The position numbers were made by a program, and so were the translations under genes. Shown in pieces: positions 7,277-11,850 of a stretch of 11,850 nucleotides of DNA. Location: NCBI GenBank assembly GCA_945863785.1, contig CAMBAQ010000049.1, positions 1 through 11,850 of the forward strand, written 5' to 3'. The stretch's first letter is position 1. Each line of letters opens with the position of its first letter. Source of the DNA: Chthoniobacter flavus (lineage in GTDB: Bacteria; Verrucomicrobiota; Verrucomicrobiia; Chthoniobacterales; Terrimicrobiaceae). A model generated the notes under the pieces. It searched no databases and was not told where the DNA came from. It saw only the letters and a list, made by a program, of their open reading frames with translations.

Positions 7277-8532
7277 ATTTGCTTACTGAGTTTGATGTTG
7301 TCTTCTTCGCAAATAAATCTCTCTAGATCGACAAAGCGCGGATCATCCTTCGACTTCAGGGTAGCCCAAGGGGTATCCTCTAGCGGGATGAGCCTCATTC
7401 TTCGCGTTTGGTTGATGTAGTAACCGCTCAGAGATTGCCTTTTTCCATCAATGTGCGCCGCATGGAGGACAACCAGATGCGTTCCCTTGAACTCGCCACT
7501 GATCACATAGCGTACACGGTAAACGAACCCAACTAGCGATTCATTGTAGGGCGCGATTTCCTCCTTGGAGAAAGGCTCGGTGATGTATTCGAGAGACGCT
7601 TTAACATAAAGTGGCGGCTGGGTTGGGGCAGGCGGCGCCGACTTGGCGACCTCGGAAGGGGTCGGCGCAGGGGGCGGCGGAGGCAGAAGATTCGTAGGGG
7701 CAGCCGAACTAGCCAACGGCGCCACTTCCAGGTCCTTTTTGATAATATCAAAAACCCCATCGGCCCAAATCACGGCATCCGGCCCAAAGAAGTGTTGTTT
7801 ATCGGGCTGCAGATTGCGGTACGGGTATTTGAGTAAAAGACGGCTATCAATTACCTTTAACCAGTCGCCTTCCGTTGCACGAAGCCGCTCGACCAGAATG
7901 TCGTGAGCAGGCCGTGCGATCCGCTCCGTCTCCGGCGGGGAGACCCAGTAGACACGTTTCGGGGCGGCCGGAGAATGGGCCACCTTCGCGAGAAAGGGAG
8001 CAATGTAAGGCTGCAGCATGGGGCCCATGCGGGAGTAATTGTTGCCTTTAAGAAGATCGAACAGATTGTTGCCGAGCTGCACAACCAAGATATCTGGTTT
8101 TCGCGATTCCAGTAGCTCCTCGATTTTTGGCACATTGTATTTATCGGGACGATGGCCGTGACCCATCCCATAGGTGTCTTGAAAAGAAAGCGGCTCCGCG
8201 CCTTTTTGCGTTTCTATTTTCCAGAATCCGCATCGCGTTTTGGCGTTCGCATAGGCCTTGAGTGTCGTCCACGATAATGGCTGCGTGCCGCAGGCCATGT
8301 AGGTAAAAACATCTTGCACACCCATGCTCCGCAAATGCGCATCCAAACGTTGTCCGAATCCACACAAGGCCATCGAATCGCCGATAATCAAAGCCGACAA
8401 TGGCCACACCGGGGGCGCTCCCCACACTCGAGGCAATCCCGCGCTGACCAATGCGGCGCCAGCACCCAAAATAAACTTTCGGCGGGAAAAGGAAACAGAT
8501 TCAATTTCGTTAGAGAAACTCACAATGCTCAA
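7273..8532 (-). CDS. Tat-exported SGNH/GDSL protein with Pro-rich linker and C-terminal domain
   Basis: A 419-residue protein in three parts. First, an N-terminus with a twin-arginine motif (FSRRKF, Arg17-Arg18) followed by ILGAGAALVSAGL and a likely cut near WGA|P (39-40), pointing to export in folded form. Second, an SGNH domain with LIIGDSMALCGFG (Ser53), YMACG (Gly82), VQLGNN (Asn156) and PDKQH (Asp244, His247). Third, a Pro/Ala/Ser linker (about 275-307) and a domain at 308-413 (PYNE 328-331, LVVLH 353-357, LERFICEED 403-411) that resembles the end of the AlgJ/X-type protein at 2148-3767. No ATG is available in frame: TTG at 8532 follows an in-frame TGA, and GTG at 8523 is the alternative, which keeps the whole Tat motif. 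It is first in a pair with the next SGNH gene, overlapping it by 4 bases. The substrate is unknown. Confidence 0.88.
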   Translation of the reverse strand: MSIVSFSNEIESVSFSRRKFILGAGAALVSAGLPRVWGAPPVWPLSALIIGDSMALCGFGQRLDAHLRSMGVQDVFTYMACGTQPLSWTTLKAYANAKTRCGFWKIETQKGAEPLSFQDTYGMGHGHRPDKYNVPKIEELLESRKPDILVVQLGNNLFDLLKGNNYSRMGPMLQPYIAPFLAKVAHSPAAPKRVYWVSPPETERIARPAHDILVERLRATEGDWLKVIDSRLLLKYPYRNLQPDKQHFFGPDAVIWADGVFDIIKKDLEVAPLASSAAPTNLLPPPPPAPTPSEVAKSAPPAPTQPPLYVKASLEYITEPFSKEEIAPYNESLVGFVYRVRYVISGEFKGTHLVVLHAAHIDGKRQSLSGYYINQTRRMRLIPLEDTPWATLKSKDDPRFVDLERFICEEDNIKLSKQM

Positions 8533-8626
8533 TCATTGCCAAATGACTAATTGCAATCCAGAACATATTCATTCGGAGACCATCGACTTGGGCGAAGCCC
8601 TCTGACGGCACACTGACCCAACCAAA

Positions 8627-9112
8627 ATGAAATCTGTGAACCCCAGAAATGCTCTTCAGGCCTGTGCCGTTGTCTTGTTAGCTACAACGATGCTCGGAGT
8701 CGCTCAGGACCGCATCACGCTTCTCTCGCCCGCCGTACTGAGCATGCAAACACCTATTGGTGAAGCCCACACGGAACTCCCGGTTGGAACAGTGATTGAA
8801 AATGGCGCGCTGGTGAATGGCGGCATCCAAATTGAACATGGTCCCTTCACCGGATGGATTCCCATAGAATGGGCTAAACTTCCCGCCCCAAAAGCCAAAG
8901 CTGAAGAAGTTCAAACGACGCCTTCACCAACCCCCACACCTTCTCCGACTTCGGTTCCCATCATTGAACCCATCAAGACGTACGAGCAGCCTGAGAATTC
9001 TCTTTGGGCTTTTTTTGTGCTGCTGGGCATTGCGATCCTCATCGTTCTGTACAAGACGACGGCATTTCATAAATGGCTTCCTCGTTGTTTTAGAAAATGG
9101 CTCTCACTCTGA
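8627..9112 (+). CDS. small exported protein with SH3-like region and C-terminal membrane anchor
   Basis: A 161-residue protein. It has a signal peptide (hydrophobic 11-24, cut near VAQ|D at 27), then a short beta-rich region (28-84) ending GPFTGWIPIEWAKL, which is typical of the last strand of bacterial SH3-like modules. A Pro/Thr/Ser linker follows (about 86-112), then one membrane segment (126-143) and a basic tail (KWLPRCFRKWLSL). The expected topology is an SH3-like head in the periplasm held to the inner membrane by its C-terminal helix. Bacterial SH3-like domains often bind wall or polymer ligands, but no ligand can be named here. It is divergent from the SGNH pair (94 bases between starts), so it may or may not belong to the acetylation locus. 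Its stop is 16 bases from the convergent gene's stop. Confidence 0.75.
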   Translation: MKSVNPRNALQACAVVLLATTMLGVAQDRITLLSPAVLSMQTPIGEAHTELPVGTVIENGALVNGGIQIEHGPFTGWIPIEWAKLPAPKAKAEEVQTTPSPTPTPSPTSVPIIEPIKTYEQPENSLWAFFVLLGIAILIVLYKTTAFHKWLPRCFRKWLSL

Positions 9113-9113
9113 T

Positions 9114-9143
9114 GCCGGCTTTTTTGAACTAGAGTTCGCCGGC
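9114..9143. terminator. possible shared hairpin between convergent genes
   Basis: GCCGGC (9114-9119) and GCCGGC (9138-9143) can pair, with an inner stem GAACT (9126-9130) / AGTTC (9133-9137), leaving six T residues (9120-9125) bulged on one side. It sits across the stop codons of the two convergent genes. There is no T-run after the stem, so it may block transcription only weakly, or protect 3' ends. Confidence 0.35.
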
Positions 9144-9731
9144 GGCTTTCGTGGCTGACTCACGCGAAAGACGATCGTAATTTTTCTGAAGTTCGTTGCA
9201 GGAAATCATTGTTCGCGCCTCTCCGGTCACCCTGTCGGAGCGCATGAAGGCGGTGGTATTCTTCCCGCTCCAAACAAGATTACGCGACTCCTTGTCTATG
9301 TGAGGAGAAGCTCCATAGACGATATTGAGTGCTTTGCGGAGATTTTCTGTCTGGCGATAATCCAAAGTCGAGATGAGCACCGCATAGAATTTTTCTTCGA
9401 GAAAATAGTAAACCACTTCCTGAATGGCGACATCACCAAGCGACTTTTTCTCATCGCTGCGGATGTAGGTTTTAAGCGGATCTCCTTTCGCTTGATCCTC
9501 GACAATCGGCTCTAGCTTGATGGTTTTTTGGACTTCTTCGATCGAGGATCCGAATGCCATGTCCCGGAAGGAGTTTGTCTGATCCATCAAGCCTGAACTC
9601 GTCTGGCCGGTACGTTTTTTGGATGCATCCTGAGAATAAGCCTCGCCCATTGCAGCCAACAAAAAAGCAACCACACAAACCAAGCTCCCAACTGGGACCA
9701 AGCGGGATGATCTTAAAAAAGCCGTGAACAT
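9129..9731 (-). CDS. secreted protein of unknown function
   Basis: A 200-residue protein with a signal peptide (hydrophobic 12-28, likely cut near AYS|QD at 33-34) followed by a mostly soluble domain. The pattern at 55-121, FRDMAFGSSIEEVQ .. GDVAIQEVVYYFLEEKFYAV, with a later LRKALNIVYG (131-140), resembles a small exported alpha/beta domain seen in many Gram-negative secreted proteins (an 'FRgikwGts.eev' start and a 'y.F.k.kfy.v' strand). I know no function for that domain. No catalytic motif is visible. It has its own ATG at 9731. It is convergent with the SH3-like gene and divergent from the P-loop gene, so it is transcribed alone. Confidence 0.7.
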   Translation of the reverse strand: MFTAFLRSSRLVPVGSLVCVVAFLLAAMGEAYSQDASKKRTGQTSSGLMDQTNSFRDMAFGSSIEEVQKTIKLEPIVEDQAKGDPLKTYIRSDEKKSLGDVAIQEVVYYFLEEKFYAVLISTLDYRQTENLRKALNIVYGASPHIDKESRNLVWSGKNTTAFMRSDRVTGEARTMISCNELQKNYDRLSRESATKAAGEL

Positions 9732-9836
9732 ACGCTTGAGCGTTAGAAAGACCCGGATGAAGAATCAAGCAAATCCCGTTTTCCAGGCCCCATGGAAAAT
9801 CGCCGCCTCTTGCCGGACGGATCGACTTCCTGTTAT

Positions 9837-9867
9837 TTGATTTTCAGCAGGCTTAATATTTTATAAA
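9837..9867 (+). promoter_or_regulatory. candidate promoter of the P-loop/hydrolase operon
   Basis: TTGATT at 9837-9842 and TATAAA at 9862-9867 lie 19 bases apart in an AT-rich island of an otherwise GC-richer region. If used, transcription would begin around 9874, only about 4 bases before the ATG at 9878, giving a nearly leaderless mRNA. This agrees with the absence of a Shine-Dalgarno sequence. The spacing is longer than the ideal 17, so support is modest. Confidence 0.35.
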
Positions 9868-9877
9868 TAACGGCTCC

Positions 9878-10495
9878 ATGCGCATTGCCATATCCGGAGC
9901 CCACTCTTTGGGAAAATCCACTGTCGTCAATGACTGGGTCGCCCGCTGTCCCCACTTCAAAAGGGAAGAGGAGCCTTATCGTGCCTTGGGGCTTTACGGA
10001 CCGTATGAAATCCTTTTTCGAGATGCCTCCACGAAACTTCATAATGGCATTCAGATGTATTACAATATCGGCCGCGTCAATCGCTATGCGCAGTCCGCCG
10101 ATGACGTGATCTTCGACCGGTCCCCGGTGGATTACATCGCCTACTCGCAATACACCGCCAATCAAGGCACCACGGATATTGACCCAGCTTTTGTGGAGTC
10201 GATGGTTCCTGCCGTCAAAGAATCGCTCGACCGTCTGGACATCCTAGCCTTTGTGCCCAAATCCGACGCATGGCCTGTGGAAATGGAAGCCGACGGAATC
10301 CGGCCGGTCGATCACGCCTACCGCGATGAGGTCGATGCCATCTTCAAAGAGATTTACCGTGAGGGTCGCTTCCATGTGCTGCCCGAAAACAATGGTCTGC
10401 GATTGATTGAATTGTGGGGTCCGCGCCAACAGCGACTGGATCAGTTACAAGCTGCCATTGATGATCTGAAATCTTTGGGGAAAGCAAACCCATGA
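9878..10495 (+). CDS. P-loop NTPase, NadR/AAA_28-like (possible small-molecule kinase)
   Basis: A 205-residue cytoplasmic protein that starts almost directly with a Walker A motif, GAHSLGKST (7-15), as in the C-terminal kinase domain of NadR and the AAA_28 family. VIFDRSPVDYIAYSQY (77-92) is the matching Walker-B/lid-type segment (D-R-S-P-x-D), also seen in deoxynucleoside-kinase-like folds, and DILAFVP (121-127) is a core strand. Such proteins bind ATP or GTP and often phosphorylate small molecules; here the substrate is not known. It lacks the DNA-binding and adenylyltransferase parts of NadR. Its last 4 bases overlap the start of the alpha/beta hydrolase gene (ATGA), so the two are probably made together. 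Confidence 0.82.
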   Translation: MRIAISGAHSLGKSTVVNDWVARCPHFKREEEPYRALGLYGPYEILFRDASTKLHNGIQMYYNIGRVNRYAQSADDVIFDRSPVDYIAYSQYTANQGTTDIDPAFVESMVPAVKESLDRLDILAFVPKSDAWPVEMEADGIRPVDHAYRDEVDAIFKEIYREGRFHVLPENNGLRLIELWGPRQQRLDQLQAAIDDLKSLGKANP

Positions 10496-11424
10496 AAAAC
10501 GCACTCACCGAGTCGATGCTGAGCGGACCAGCTGCGGCACTGTACCGCGCACTGGTCCCCGCTGTACCGATGCGTGATCGCTGGGTAGCTGAGATTCGCG
10601 AACTTTGGGGAAAAAAAGATCATCCGAGCCTGAATGCGTTTCCAGATGTTGAAGTTACTGACCAGTTCCTGCCTTCCCTCGAACCTGAGGTCACCGTCCC
10701 AGTCACCATTTTCACCCCACCCAAAGCCACCGGCGATGCTTTTCTTTATTTGCATGGGGGCGGATGGATTTCTTCCGCTTCAGGAAAGCATTTAGGCTGG
10801 GCTAAGCGCATAGCTGCCCTATCTGGTCAAACCGTCATAGCCGTCCATTACAGATTGGCCCCTGAGGAGCGCTACCCTCGAGGCCTGCACGATGCTGTGG
10901 GCGTGTTTCACTCCATAAAAGCCACTTTTCCAGGCCTAATCACAGTCGGCGGAGATTCCGCTGGAGCCAATTTGTCAGCGGGACTCTGGTTTCTATGCCG
11001 TGACCGGGGCGATCAACTTCCGGATAAGTTAATGCTGAGCTGCGGTGTTTTGGACCTTCAATTGGAGAAATACGGCTCGATGCAACGCATGGGAAAAGAC
11101 CACCCTTACAACGGCCTTGAGCTTCTGGCTTTTCAGCGGGCCCTTTATGCACCCGAGCAAGAGCTTTGGTCCAACCCGTATGCCAGTCCCTCTCACGGAG
11201 ACCTAGCCACGTTGCCGCCGACTCTGGTGATCGTTGGGGAAGAAGATACCCTTTGCGACGATGGGATCGAGTTCGCGAAGCACGCTCAAGCCATGGGCGC
11301 CCCAGTCCGACTCTACGTTGGTAAGGGAATGCCTCACGGTTTCCATATGCAACACAGTTTGGTTCCCGAGGCGGCCGCAGATGCCGAGAAGGTGATTCTG
11401 GAATTCCTCGCCTCCGGAGCATAG
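10492..11424 (+). CDS. alpha/beta hydrolase, hormone-sensitive-lipase (HSL, family IV) type esterase
   Basis: A 310-residue cytoplasmic esterase/lipase-like enzyme. It has the oxyanion motif HGGGW (88-92), the VHYRLAPEERYP segment (118-129) typical of the family, the nucleophile elbow GGDSAG with Ser156, the acid in GEEDTL (Asp252) and the base in MPHGFH (His282). All three catalytic residues and the usual length are present, so it should be active, cleaving short acyl esters. There is no signal peptide, so it is separate from the exported SGNH proteins of the left half. It overlaps the P-loop gene by 4 bases (ATGA). The natural substrate is unknown; a shared pathway with a small-molecule kinase is the main contextual clue. 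Confidence 0.92.
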   Translation: MKNALTESMLSGPAAALYRALVPAVPMRDRWVAEIRELWGKKDHPSLNAFPDVEVTDQFLPSLEPEVTVPVTIFTPPKATGDAFLYLHGGGWISSASGKHLGWAKRIAALSGQTVIAVHYRLAPEERYPRGLHDAVGVFHSIKATFPGLITVGGDSAGANLSAGLWFLCRDRGDQLPDKLMLSCGVLDLQLEKYGSMQRMGKDHPYNGLELLAFQRALYAPEQELWSNPYASPSHGDLATLPPTLVIVGEEDTLCDDGIEFAKHAQAMGAPVRLYVGKGMPHGFHMQHSLVPEAAADAEKVILEFLASGA

Positions 11425-11603
11425 CAGAAGTCGAGTGGGCCCTGGCAGAATGAAAGATTTAACGCGAAAACGGATTTTGAAAATGGTCGTTTTGAGCGGA
11501 GAGGTAGATGCGCAGTAGAGGTGTGAAAAAACTGCCCCGCCAGACCTGACCAAAACGATACGATCAAATTCAGCCCGCTTTTCGCTTCTGGCGAGATAAA
11601 ATT

Positions 11604-11633
11604 GGAGGCCACCCTTGACGGTCATTGGCCTCC
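11604..11633 (-). terminator. hairpin downstream of the right-edge minus-strand gene
   Basis: GGAGGCCA (11604-11611) and TGGCCTCC (11626-11633) form a perfect GC-rich 8-bp stem with a 14-base loop. Read on the minus strand, the stem is followed by AATTTTATC, a short T-rich tract, and lies about 58 bases past the stop at 11692. It could be a weak Rho-independent terminator for that gene. The rest of 11425-11691 shows no gene. Confidence 0.45.
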
Positions 11634-11691
11634 GCGCCTCTCCCAACTCTACTCAAGCGAATATTCGTAAAAAATATCAGGACAGTTCGCC

Positions 11692-11850
11692 CTACTTCAA
11701 GAGTGGGGAAATTTTTTCTGAGATCTGGGCGGCTTGAGCGGTGGCTTCGGAGAGACTGGGGGCGGGTTTTTGTCCGGGGCCGCCGGGAACGCCGGGTCGG
11801 GCGTGGCCGATCTGGCCCATGTAGGCGGAGAACAGAGCGAGGCGGCGTTG
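11692..11850 (-). CDS. C-terminal fragment of an unrecognised protein
   Basis: An open frame enters from the right edge and ends with TAG at 11694-11692, giving 52 residues. It begins QRRLALFSAYMGQIGHARPG, continues through a Gly/Pro-rich stretch, and ends with an Ala/Ser-rich helix (SEATAQAAQISEKISPLLK). Codon use is strongly GC-rich in third positions, as in a real gene, and a hairpin follows the stop. I do not recognise the family from this tail. Confidence 0.6.
   Translation of the reverse strand, partial: QRRLALFSAYMGQIGHARPGVPGGPGQKPAPSLSEATAQAAQISEKISPLLK

Noticed and set aside
8590..8600. GGGC-GAA-GCCC hairpin upstream of the SH3-like gene
   Set aside because: A four-base stem is common by chance and no further regulatory feature accompanies it.

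Overview
The window looks like a chromosomal segment of a Verrucomicrobiota-type bacterium. This is an inference: the two prepilin-like proteins at the left edge resemble the pseudopilin cassettes common in that phylum, secreted SGNH proteins are abundant, Shine-Dalgarno sequences are mostly weak, and there is a TGTAGCGGCG-type palindromic intergenic repeat. No rRNA, tRNA, CRISPR array, transposase or phage gene was found.

Layout. (1) Positions 1-1008, minus strand: two overlapping prepilin-like genes, the second cut by the window edge. (2) About 1009-1656: a non-coding stretch with a REP-like palindrome and a second perfect inverted repeat. (3) 1657-2111, plus: the remains of a small secreted-protein gene, apparently broken by two homopolymer indels and a 13-bp duplication. 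(4) 2148-5249, minus: a tight two-gene unit of an AlgI-type MBOAT O-acyltransferase followed by a membrane-anchored AlgJ/AlgX-type SGNH protein. (5) 5380-6477, plus: a second, Sec-exported AlgJ/AlgX-type protein, divergent from the MBOAT gene. (6) 6440-8532, minus: two translationally coupled, paralogous secreted SGNH/GDSL proteins, the first with a Tat signal. (7) 8627-9112 plus and 9129-9731 minus: two small exported proteins of unknown role. (8) 9878-11424, plus: a NadR/AAA_28-like P-loop protein coupled to an HSL-type alpha/beta hydrolase. (9) 11692-11850, minus: the C-terminal end of an unrecognised protein.

The core (2148-8532) reads as a cell-surface polysaccharide O-acetylation locus. 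The MBOAT would move acetyl groups across the inner membrane, and the periplasmic SGNH proteins would transfer or remove them. Unusual points are four SGNH active sites for one MBOAT, and a C-terminal domain of about 100 residues that appears in both the anchored AlgJ/X-type protein and the Tat-exported GDSL protein although their catalytic domains belong to different SGNH families. The polymer is unknown; no glycosyltransferase lies in the window, so 'alginate' should be read only as a family name.
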